Shown here in pieces: positions 1 through 11,000 of a stretch of DNA of 45,047 bases (the stretch's first letter is position 1; each line of letters starts with the position of its first letter). The notes beneath the pieces were generated by a model that saw only the letters and a list, made by a program, of their open reading frames with translations, was not told the origin of the DNA and searched no databases. Both the position numbers and the translations under genes were made by a program. This DNA is from a virus. Location of the stretch: IMG/VR virus record IMGVR_UViG_3300045973_000166, positions 1 through 45,047 of that record, one strand, 5' to 3'.

Positions 1-121
1 GGTACACCTTCCAGTATGTGTTGTCCTCAAACGGACTCAATCAGGCGTGGCTCTTGAAAGACGTCACCCTCATGATGAAAGTGAAGGAGTTGAAGTAATG
101 GTTATCACACTGTTCAAGGGC
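1..121. repeat. Terminal direct repeat, left copy
   Basis: Bases 1-121 repeat as 44927-45047 with a single difference (T at 102, C at 45028). This is what a linear contig of a circular, circularly permuted or terminally redundant phage genome looks like. The repeat covers the end of the nozzle-associated gene (stop at 96-98) and the first codons of the next gene. The single mismatch changes codon 2 of that gene (Val versus Ala), so it is either strain variation or an assembly error. A true biological terminal repeat this short and placed mid-gene is less likely than assembly overlap. Confidence 0.9.
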
Positions 122-718
122 GCAGTCACAGGAAAGACGTTCCGACCTGCGGATTTCAACGGGAACATGAGCGTCATTGAGACGGCGATCAACGACCTGC
201 AAGAGGCGGGTGCTGATGATGCGCTTGTCGGTCGGATTGAGGATCTGGAGTCCGTCGTTGGCGGTTCAGGGTCGGGTCTGGTACACGACCTGAACGACTT
301 GGAGACTGTCGTTGGGGGAACGGGAACGGGTCTTGTCGGAGACGTCTCCGAACTCCGGGATGACGTTGATGGCATGCTGAGCAATTCTGATATGATCCTG
401 TCCGATGACAACTCGAACGCGACGGGCGGTAGCATCCAGATGCACGAGTTTTCCGGGATGGTCTTCGCCAACATCATCTTCGAGGCATCGGGTGGGTTTG
501 ACGACCTCACCGACGAAGTGGTAAGCCTTCGTCTTGCCTCAGCCTTCCGACCCGGTTCCGACATCCACTTCCCCGCCATTTTCTGCACTGATCCGAATGA
601 TGGTGCGACAGCGATCCCCGGGATTGTCAAGGTGAGCGCAAGCGGATACGTCAGTGTGTCCCCGATCTCCGCAGGGAAAACCCTGATGTTCGCAACCGCC
701 TTCTGGGAAAAAGCATAA
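98..718 (+). CDS. Putative tail appendage/fibre protein with short tandem repeats
   Basis: A 206-residue protein. The start is ATG at 98, overlapping the previous stop (TAATG) and preceded by GAAGGAG at 83-89. An in-frame start at 47 lies inside the preceding gene and is rejected. Residues ~45-85 contain two near-identical units of about 19 residues (DLESVVGGSGSGLVHD and DLETVVGGTGTGLVGD), a pattern of repeating coiled-coil or trimeric fibre stalks. The C-terminal ~110 residues look like a beta-rich globular head. It sits between nozzle genes and internal virion proteins, so a virion role is likely. I do not recognise a specific family; a tail-needle or fibre role is inference. Confidence 0.6.
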   Translation: MVITLFKGAVTGKTFRPADFNGNMSVIETAINDLQEAGADDALVGRIEDLESVVGGSGSGLVHDLNDLETVVGGTGTGLVGDVSELRDDVDGMLSNSDMILSDDNSNATGGSIQMHEFSGMVFANIIFEASGGFDDLTDEVVSLRLASAFRPGSDIHFPAIFCTDPNDGATAIPGIVKVSASGYVSVSPISAGKTLMFATAFWEKA

Positions 719-731
719 GAGAGGTGACAGC

Positions 732-2018
732 ATGCCATACATCAAGGAGAGTCCGACACTCGACAAGAAGACAGTCGCCCAGATGTGGGAGGCGGCAAAC
801 GCACCTGCGCCAACCGCATACCCCGGGAGAGGAACTACCCCGGGGTCTAGTTCTGGTTCTATTGCGCCAGACGTCAATCCGTATCCCGGGAACCCATATA
901 TCCAACACAACGGAGGAGGGGGTATACCGTTCACTCCTCCTGCCACGCCCGTCGATTCCTCTGCGTGGGTCGATCCTACCGCAGGCGCAGGGCTGATTCA
1001 GGAATCGTGGCAACATGGGGTTGCCGCAACCGCCATACCCGCTGTCGCCCCGGTATCCGCTCCACAATCCCCGGCGGGTTCGGGAGGCTCGGTGTCCTCC
1101 CCGGCAGGCGGACGCGCTCCTGCGGCTTCCGGCGCACCTGCACCGTCAGCAACGCCATACAGCGGCATGAGCGAAGATGCCTATCGCCAGAAACTGGTGG
1201 ACGCCGTTCGTGGCGGTGTCATGTCGGAGTACGAGGCGAACGCCAGTGTGATCCGGCAGAACCTGAACGCCGCCCTGTCCAATCTGGACGCCGAGAACGC
1301 CGCACTCGATCCTCTGTACCAGAAGCAGTTGAAGACCATCAAACAGAACACCTTCGACACGAAGGTCAGGCAGACCGAACTGATGAACCAAGGCGGATGG
1401 AACGCCTCTAACAGCGGTCTTGCCGTGGGTGAGCATACCCGGATACAGAACCAAGGCAATCAGCAGGCGGCAGACGCCGACGCGACGCACATCCAGTACG
1501 AGAACGACATCCTGCGTCGCAGGACGCTTGCCCAGACCCAGTCCGGGGAGCAGTTGACCACTGCCGAGAAGATCAAGAACGAGAAACTGGCAGGGGCTGA
1601 AGCGACCGCCATGATTCAGGCGGACGACCGCAACCGCCAGATCTTCGAGTCTGACAGGGGATTTGCCGAATCTGTCCGGCAGTGGAGTGCGAACTTCAAC
1701 CTCGACACCCAGAAGTTCAACGAGTCGGTCAACCAGTACTACACCTCGAGATCCGACTCTCTCGCCCAGAAGGCGGCTGACCTGAAAAACAATGCGATGT
1801 TTGACACTCAGATGACTGACAACATGGTGACCAAGACGTTTACGCAGATCATGTCATCGAGTGATCCGTACAAAACGCTCGACAACATCCTGAAGGATGA
1901 CAATCTCCCTCCTAAGGTCTACCAACAGGTCTTGTCGCTCATGCAACAGAACAAGACGCTGAGAAGCACTTCCGGGTCTGGCGGAATCGAACTCGATACG
2001 ACAGGAATCTACAACTGA
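732..2018 (+). CDS. Putative internal (ejected) virion protein
   Basis: A 428-residue protein, start ATG at 732 after GAGAGGTGA. The N-terminal ~130 residues are Pro/Gly/Ala/Ser-rich and probably disordered. Residues ~135-400 are strongly helical, rich in Gln, Asn, Ala and charged residues, with no cysteines seen. The gene lies directly upstream of the giant polyvalent protein (11-base gap). In podoviruses, helical and disordered proteins next to the large ejection protein commonly form the internal core and are ejected with the DNA. That role is inferred from position and composition; no catalytic motif is visible. Confidence 0.6.
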   Translation: MPYIKESPTLDKKTVAQMWEAANAPAPTAYPGRGTTPGSSSGSIAPDVNPYPGNPYIQHNGGGGIPFTPPATPVDSSAWVDPTAGAGLIQESWQHGVAATAIPAVAPVSAPQSPAGSGGSVSSPAGGRAPAASGAPAPSATPYSGMSEDAYRQKLVDAVRGGVMSEYEANASVIRQNLNAALSNLDAENAALDPLYQKQLKTIKQNTFDTKVRQTELMNQGGWNASNSGLAVGEHTRIQNQGNQQAADADATHIQYENDILRRRTLAQTQSGEQLTTAEKIKNEKLAGAEATAMIQADDRNRQIFESDRGFAESVRQWSANFNLDTQKFNESVNQYYTSRSDSLAQKAADLKNNAMFDTQMTDNMVTKTFTQIMSSSDPYKTLDNILKDDNLPPKVYQQVLSLMQQNKTLRSTSGSGGIELDTTGIYN

Positions 2019-2029
2019 CGGAGGAAACG

Positions 2030-5000
2030 ATGGCAAACTTCTGGGAAAAGACACCTCAGGAAAGATACGCCGAAGCAATGGCAAAGTACGGCGGACAAAA
2101 CGTGGGAGGGGTCAATCAACAGGTTGACCCCAACGATTATCAAGCGCGTTATGCGGCGGTCATGGGGACGAACTATCAGCCGACAGCCACGCCCACCATC
2201 TCCCTACAGCCCACCAACGCGCAGGAAGCCGCCCGTCGCGGTCAGCCTCCCACCACCGCATTCGACAAGGACTACTCGAAGAACGGCATCGGTGCGGCTC
2301 TCGTGGGTTCCGCCGGGGCAGGCATCGTCAACACGGGTAGGCAGGCGGCGTCCTTCATTGAGCGTGGTCTTGCCAATTCGATGGGTCAGGGCGGAGGTAG
2401 CATCACCGATGCGTTCGCGAACGCCAAGACCAAGGAAGAGGAAGACCGCCAGTACCTCAAGGACAACGGCTTCTTCAAGTACCTTGGGAAGAAATTCTCC
2501 GAGATAAACTGGGGTGAAACTGCCGGAAAGGCTGTCCTGTCACCCGGGTTGTACAACGTCGGCAAGGCGGCTCTCGACACTGGCGTCACCGATGTGAACA
2601 AATTAGTGAAACCCGTTGAGGACAAGATCAACAAGTGGGCGGACGTGGACAACGAGGGTTGGGTCGTGAAGATGGCGGCGGGTGCGTTGCAGTCTATCCC
2701 CCAGACCCTGTTGACGGCGGTCAACCCGGTGGTTGGCATCCCGATCATGTTCAACAATGCCTACCAGAACACGGCGGAGCAGTTCAAGGCGCAGGGCAGG
2801 GATATCAACGACCCTACCGTCAAGGCGAATATGCTTGGCACGTCCGTCGTAGAGGTGGCGACTGAGTACATGTTCAACTTCGCCGCAGGAATGAAGGGTG
2901 CGGCAGGCGCACTGTCCGCAATGGGCGCAAAGACCGGGGTAGCAAAGCCCCTTATTGCAGGAACGAAGGGATTCTTTGAGCAGTTCTTCAAACAGGAAGG
3001 CAAGATGATCAAGCCGACCATCGGTGCGTTCCTCGTTCATATCGCCAAACAGGGTGCGGAGGAAGGCGTGGAAGAAGTGTTCTCTGAGATCGGCGGGGGC
3101 TTGGTCGCACTTGCCACTACCGACAAGGGAAGGAAAATCATCACCCTTGGCAACACCGTAGACCCGGTAACTGGAGAAGACACGTCCGGTGCGATGACTG
3201 TAGAAAACATGGCGATGGCGTTCGGGTCAGCGTTCCTGTCGGTCGGGTTGATGGCGACCGTAAACTCCCACAAGCAGTTCGTCACTGCGAAGAAGTTCGT
3301 CACCGACAACTTCAGCGACAAGTCGATCAACGAGATTACCCAAGCGGAACTGGATGCGTTCATCGAGGCTGTCAAGACCGACACCCTGAAGAGTCCAGAA
3401 CTCCAGAAAATCGCACAGGATGGTCTGGGCAACGTCCTTAAGGATGCGGTGGCGTCCACGTTCGACGGAACCATCTACACCAACACCGAGGGCGGGGACA
3501 CGCTGACCGCACACTACGACACCAAGACCAACGAGTACGTCATGGAGTCGGCTACCCTGAAGGACATCGTCCGTCTCACCCCGGAGCAACTCGAAAAAGG
3601 CATCTCCGAGGGACGGTATCAAGCGCAGACCACCGCTCAAGCCCCACAGACGCCCGTAGAGGCTCCTGCAACCCCGGGGACAGAGAATATCACTCCTGCG
3701 ACCGCAGAGGCTCCTGCGCCCTCTAGGGGGGCTTCAGACGCAGTCCTGACCAAGAACGAGACGGGGATCTCATTCGCCACGCCAGACGGAGCATCGCACC
3801 CGGTCACCGTGACCGAGACCCCTGCGGTAGACGGCACAACGTCGAAGTCTTATTCGGCTATGCTAGTCGGCGCAAAAGGCACGTCCGACGTCGAGGCGCA
3901 CATGCTCCCCGGCGGAAAGAAGATGAGCGTGTCCGTGATGACCCCCGCGAGGGACACGACCTTCGAGGTTGACGCCAACGAGTATCTCGCCGCGCCCAAC
4001 AAGGCGATGTTCCTGAACGAGAAGTCCGATCCTGTCGGTTCCCTGTCCAGAGCCTACACCGATCACGGCGAACCCGGAATCTACGAGGCGGTCACCGCTG
4101 TCACCGACTCCGCTGTGGAAGCGCATGTGGAGACGGTCGTTGCCGAGGAAAAGGCAAAGCAAGAAGAGAAGGATGCCAAGGACGCCAAGAGTGCCAAGGA
4201 TGCCAAAGACCAAGCCGACATCAAGGAAGAGGTCGAGATCAAGAAGGCGACCAAGGGCAAGGAGTCCCGGGACATTCCTGCCGACGTGATCGAGCGCACC
4301 AAGAAGCAGAGGGAACTCGTCCGTACTGTACAGGAGCGGTCGTTCTCCAAGGAAGACATGGCGGCTCTCCGCGCCGTTGACAAGGACATGGACAAACTGG
4401 GAATGGTCGGGTGGCTCGTCCCTGTAAGCGAGGACGGAAACTCCCCGAAGATGAAGTGGATCTCCGACATGCTCAAGACCGAGACCGGGAAGCGGATCGT
4501 GTTCGTCACGGCTGTCGGTTCCCTCGAGATCAACGAGTTCGTGAGCGACTTCTCCAAGGACACAGTGTTCGTGAACATCTCCGGCAAGTCTGACAAGAGT
4601 GTCGCATGGGCAATCGGTCATGGCTTGTATCACCTGATGGTCAAGGACGGCAAGGGCGAAGTGTTCGCCGATGCTGTGCGGAAGTTCCTGCCAGAGAACG
4701 CAGTTGCAGACTACTTGGCGACCTACGACTCCATGCCTGCGTACAAGAGGCAGTTGGAAGACTCCGGCATTGCGATGGAAGAGATAATCGCCGACCATGC
4801 AGGCGAGGCGTTCGCATCCTCCAAGTTCTGGGAAGGTCTGATTGCTCCTACCGTCGGCAAACAGAAGAAGTCCCTGCGGAAGATCATCGCTGACTTCTTC
4901 GCACGGCTCAACAAGGAACCCGGCATTGCTGAGTCTGAGATCACGGCATTTACCGAGGCGTTCAACGAGTACAAGGAACCCGCCCCCGCTCCGGCAGTTG

Positions 5001-8000
5001 TTGCAAAATCCGAAACAACTGAAAAGCCAGTTGTGAGCAACAAGGTGGAACTAACCAACCCGGATGTGGTGGCAAAAATCATCAAGGGCGTCGAGTTCAC
5101 TGCGACCATGACACAGGAATACGATGCACTGAAAGCGGAGTCCCGACAGTTGGCAAGGGAACGCATTGTAGACCTGAAACCGGGCGAAAAACTTGGTCAC
5201 CCCTCTTCGTTCGAGGCGGAGGATAAGTACACCAACAGGATCTCCCCCAACCGAAAAAGAGACGAAATAGGGCATCAGTGGGACGATAGGATAATCAAGC
5301 AGTTGGCGATCTACTCCGCCCTTGTCAAACGACTGGCGGCGGACGTCGTTACCGACACAAGGCTTGGAATCGAGACCCCCGAAAACGCCCGGATGACGGA
5401 ACAGCAGATCGGCATGCTGAACAGCCGCATAAACGCCCTCGCGAAGGACTATCTGGACTTTGCCCCCGAGCCTGTTGCCAAGCCCAAGACCCCCATGCCC
5501 AAGATCCCCAAGGGTGCGGAGAACTACATCGCTACCGCCCAGATGTCTGTTCCGGGGTCAACCAAGACTCAGACCGCTTACATCATGAAACGATTCAAGA
5601 CGTACTTCATGGCGATCATGGAGTCGACAACCACGGGATCTGAGACCCGGTACAACTACAGCCAAAACGAAGGGGTCTACCGCAGGTGGAAGGGCGACCT
5701 GAATTGGATTCAGCCCAACAGCATCAAGGAGCGCGAGTCGGATGAGGTTGAGACGAAGTTCTCAATTTCCCCAAACCTGTCTGAGATCGAACAAAAGGCT
5801 ATCGACTACTTCGGCACGACATACCGCCTGTCAGAGGCGGGGTTTGTTCTGCAAGACGGAACACTGCTCGACCTGTCGGAGAAGAAGAACGGCGGTCAGC
5901 CCGGAACACGGAGTCAGGATCACCGGGAGGTGTCGGCATTGTACCCTTCCGGGACGGGGCAGACCGAGTCCTTGGACAAGTTTCTTATGGAGACGAACGC
6001 ACTCAGGATGGCTTATCTGCCAAACTATGCGCTGTTTACTGCAATGGGAAGCACCCCCATATCAGATGCCCAGAGGTCAATCATCATGAGGTCTGCGGTT
6101 CATAAGGAGTCGGTGGTATTCGACTACTACGCAACCGACATGGACTCGTCCGCAACTCAGGTGTGGGAATTCGACATGCCCTCGGTGGCGACCGTGAAAC
6201 GCATGATCGAGGAGATCAACGAGGCGAAAGCGGCGTCCGTTGTACAACCCGTTATATCTGAAGAGATCACCAACGAGCAGGCGCAAGCACTTGCCGACAT
6301 CGGGGCGCAGGTGGACGAAGCGTCCGAGTCCGTTGCTCCCACGTTGTACAGTTTCCCGTCGCTTCAGCGGTCGGATCTTGTCCTCGAGCGGGAAGCCGCA
6401 TCGATCTCGATTCAGAATGCGACAGGCGTGACCAAGGCGCAAGCGGACAAGTGGATCGAGGACGTCATGAGCGTCGCATCCATCGTCCTAGCAGGGCGAG
6501 ACCGTCTGTTCTTCGACCCGAGTCCCCATGTCAGTTTCTTCAAAACAAACGTGGAGTACTTCGGGTCTTTGGACTCGTCCACCATTTGCGCCAAGCGCAG
6601 GCTTGCGATGGGTACGTTGGACGCCATCCAGAAGAGATTCCCTACCATGCGGATAGCGTCAGAAGACCTGATGAAAGTCCGACAGATCATGCAGAGAAAA
6701 GAACTCCAGATCGCCTGCGGGATCTGCTACGTCGAGTCCACCCGCAAGGATCTGGGCAAGTATGTGGACATGTTCATCGACCTGTACAAGGAGTCGCAGA
6801 AGTCCGGTCAGCCTATGTTCAAGGCTCCTTACAAGGAGTTCGTCCCCGACCCCAAGAAGCCAGACATGAAGGAACAGCCGAGAGCCGTGCTGACGTGGGA
6901 CAAGAGCAAGGCGAAGAATAACCCCGGAAGAACTTACACCGCCGACAAGGACTTCACGCCCACCATCACGGACCTGAACACCACGGACGGGATCGAGAAC
7001 CTGCGAGACACGCACCCCGAAGTCTACGAGGCTTTTGTGGGCGTTATGAACGGTCTCAATCAGCAGAAGCCCAAACTGCTTGAAAAGCGCACCGAGTATC
7101 GGAACGAGATCTGGGATCAGTTCGACAGCATCGAGAAGGTTGAAGAGATGAATCGCAACGGCGGTATCCGCTTCAACTCGTTCTCCGACTTCGAGGTTCC
7201 ACACGCGCTCGACATGATGCAGGCAGTGATGGACATGGCGCGACGAGGGCTTAAAGGGCAGGCGTTCACCAAGGTGATCAATTTCTCGATGCTCCTTGGC
7301 GGAACCGGAGTAAAGATAAACATCGGAGTGATCCCTCTGGGACTTGGAGTGGACGCCGACGGCAACCTGATCTTCGATGACATCGAGGGGGCAAACCACA
7401 AAGAGGCGATCAGGGCGAGGGAAAAGAACCCTAAGGATGTCGGGCTGATCATGGTCGGCAAGAACGATATCCACATTCGTGCCTCGATGAAATCGGGCAT
7501 CATCGACTTCATCATTCCGTTCCACAGAAGCCAATGGTCAAAAGCACAATACGAGGCACTGGGGATCGCCGGGTATTCGGACTACACAATTTTCCAGAAC
7601 GAGTCGTATGTCGTTCCCGTTCTGAGCGAAAGCGGGAAAAAACTGCGCCCGGAGAACTTCAGACCGAATGACTACTGGGACTTCTCCTTGACCGGAGAGC
7701 AGAATGCCGACGCCTACATCGAAATGTGTACAACCGGGAATCGGATTCCCAAGTTTATCCAGTTCGCTTTCTCAGATGCGGACATTCGCAAATTCCTTTC
7801 TACCCCCGACGGGAATAAGTTCACGCTTGAGGACTTTACCGACACGAAAAAAGCGTGGAAGATGGTGAGATACCAAAAGGCAACGGTGGACAAGTTCGCC
7901 AAGTTCATGGTGATGATTAAGGCGAAAACCAACCCCGGATACTGGAAGCAACTTGTCGACTTCAAGATGTACGACAACAACGGAATCGGCTCTCCCCAAC

Positions 8001-11000
8001 AGCCAGTAGTCCCGCAGTTCGACATAGTCGAGGCAGAGCGCATGCTCGACGAATACCACGACGATCCGAACACGTTCCCCGTGGCGCAGGATGTTGTGGA
8101 CGAGTTCGCCGCATGGAAGAGCGGAACCAAGTACTCCATCAACAACGCCCTTGAATTCGGCGGAGAGGTAGCGGGACATCCCGCCTTCATGAGTCCTATG
8201 GGCAACTGGCTCGTCGATCAGGTAGACGTAAAGACCACGCCCGTTCAGTGGCTCAAGAAGTTCGCATCCGCCCCGTTCAAGTCGGAGCATGAGTTTGAGT
8301 TCCTTGGCATCAAGGACTGGATCGAGTCGCAGACGGAATCGCTGACCGGGGCGCAGATCCTCGACTACTACGAGGAACACAACGCGCTGTTCACGGAGGA
8401 GGACGATCTCGACTCGATGAGACGTCCGAGGTGGGCTACCTACTCTCCGGGGCAGGAAATCGTCAACGGGCATGAAGACCTGTTCGAGAACTACCGAATG
8501 AAGTCGGTGGTCATGGACACGGCGTCGATCCCTGCACCTTTCACCAACAACGACATGATGGCGCACAACGCATGGAAGTCCGTAATGATGTTCACCCGCA
8601 TGGAAGACGTCAAGGCGGGGGCTGTTCCCGCCTACCCCAACGGCGCGGTCTACGGCGTCGAGGTGCAGTCCGACGCGCACTCCGAGGCGCAGAAGGAAGG
8701 CGGACTGGGATACGCCAAGAAACTGATGCCGGGTGAGATCGGCAAGGCTCCCGAACTGAACCAACGTCTCGTCGCCGCTCAAGCCGCATACGACGCTGCG
8801 CACGACAGGGAGATTGCGGCGGCAGTCGAACTGACCAACATGGGCGAACGACTTGGCAGGTGGAACTCGGAAGCCAAAATACAAAAGTGGAACAGGGAGC
8901 ATGCCAAACGGAGTTACGAACTCCGGCGGGACGGATACACCAGTTTTGATTTATCTACGGACAACCGTCTAAGATCGCTTGACCTCGCAAAGGCGGTTAT
9001 AATCCCGATCCGAAACTTTGAAGACCCGACGGAAGTCTTGGAAATGCAAGACGCCCTGAAGTTCTACGCCCTCAAAACGGACGTCGAGCATCTTGAAGGC
9101 GTTGCAGGATCGTACCTCGTTGAGGTGACCGACGAGGATGGCGTGACGTCATACGAAAGCGACCAAGAGATTTTGGACGTTGTCGAAATCGGGAAACGCG
9201 CCGTGGAGTACGCCGGAATATATCGCGCCGCCAACAGGGATTCTGCGGAAGCGCGGATAAGCATGAGAGCCGCCGAAAAGGCGGTCGACAAACAGCAGAC
9301 CCCCGACCTGCCCTTCAAAAAAGACTACCCGCTCCTTGGCTTCAAGATGTGGCTCAGGGATGCTATCGCCACGGGCAAGGATGCCGTCATGTGGGCAGGT
9401 TGGATGCATGCGAAGCGGTGGATGGTCAAGGAAAACTACGCTTTCCTGCGTGTGCTTGATGTTCAAGAGGTCGAGTCCAAGTTCGGTCTCAAGATTCGCC
9501 ATTGGGATGTCGAGTACTATGGAAGATCTCCCGACGAAAGCAGTTACTCGCTCAGAACAGTAAAATTGTCTGCAAATCGTCTCGACACGGAACTTGGGAA
9601 GTGGATGTCGGACAAGGTTTTCGCTTCCAAACCCGGCGATGTCTTCTATGGTCAGGCTCCCGGTCAGACCAACGGGTTCATCCCTAACGTGTACGACGTC
9701 ACGCTCGTCAACTCCGTCAACAAGTACATCAAGAAGTGGGGTGTGAAAGCGGAGTACAAAGAGGTCGAGAACCTGCCCGGCATGCACTGGGTGGTCGAGA
9801 TCAACGACGCCATGCGCTTTGAACTGGAACAGGTTCCGCAGGTGCTGTACTCCATCACCGCCGAGCATCTGTTCAACAAGAACTTCACCCCCGAGAACTT
9901 TGAGAAGCCGACCCTCGACAACATCACGATGGCGGCGAAGTTCTATCAGGTGCAGGGACACAGGGAAACGTGGCGCAAGGTTGCCTCCATGATCCAGAGA
10001 GACCCGGCAGGGACTCGTATGGACGCCTCCGACATCACCAAGATCTCGCCCGAGATGACTGTTGCCCGAATGGTCTACATGTACATGGATCAGGTTCGCG
10101 GTCGCCATGCCGATGCGGCGCAGTGGGCATACGTCATCAACAAGGCGAACAAGGGTGGAGGTCAGGCGATTGAAGCGGTCAAGATGTTCCAAGGACTCGC
10201 TCCGGCAGGCATCCTGTCGTTCGCCCTCAAGCGCATCCAGTCGTTTCTCAAGGAAGACGATCTGAAGCGCATCGAAGCCAAAGCAGTCGAGGCGGCAGGG
10301 GTAATCACGCAAGCGGATCTCGACGCACTCCGTAAACTTTTGTCCGAAAAAGACGCAATAGTAAACGCCCTGAAGAACGAGAACTCTGCGCTCAAGAGCA
10401 AGATGACTGCGGCAGAAACCCTCGAGGAGCGCATCAAGAAGTACATGCGCGAACTGGGCGAGTTCGATGCCGACCCGGTCAAGGACTTCGTGGATATCCT
10501 GCACGGCGTGGCGACCACGGTATTTCCTGCGACCAAACTGCCGAAGACCCAAGACCCGGTGCAGTTCATGCGGTGGGTGCTGAAAAACAACGACAACCTG
10601 AACTCCCTGTGGAAGACTGCAATGGAGATGTTCAATCGGCTGTATGCCAACGATGCCGTCGGTCGTGCCGAGGTCATGGCATATTTCAACGAGTTCATCC
10701 CCGGCGGATCGAAGATCGACCCGGCAAACTACTCCGCACAGATGCTCCGCAACATCGGGCATGCGCTCGAAGCCGAGTACTCCTCCGAGTTTCACACGTT
10801 CCAGTCGATGGTCAAGCGTCTTCTGGAACTGGGCGTCACCGATAGGGATGCTATCACCCTCGCTAGACACTTCCAGAAGGCTGTAGGCGACCTTTCCCGT
10901 GAAGAGAAGGTACGGACACTCAGGAAGATCCTGCCACGTTCTGGCGAGTCTGGGGCGCGTCTGGTGATAGAGCGGATCATCAACATCTCCAACGAGCGAG

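Noticed and set aside
70-738. Long reading frames on the strand opposite to late genes
   Set aside because: GC-rich coding DNA produces many antisense open frames; they lack an RBS, have Arg/Ser/Pro-rich translations and lie wholly over better genes. The same applies to the long minus-strand frames over the giant gene.
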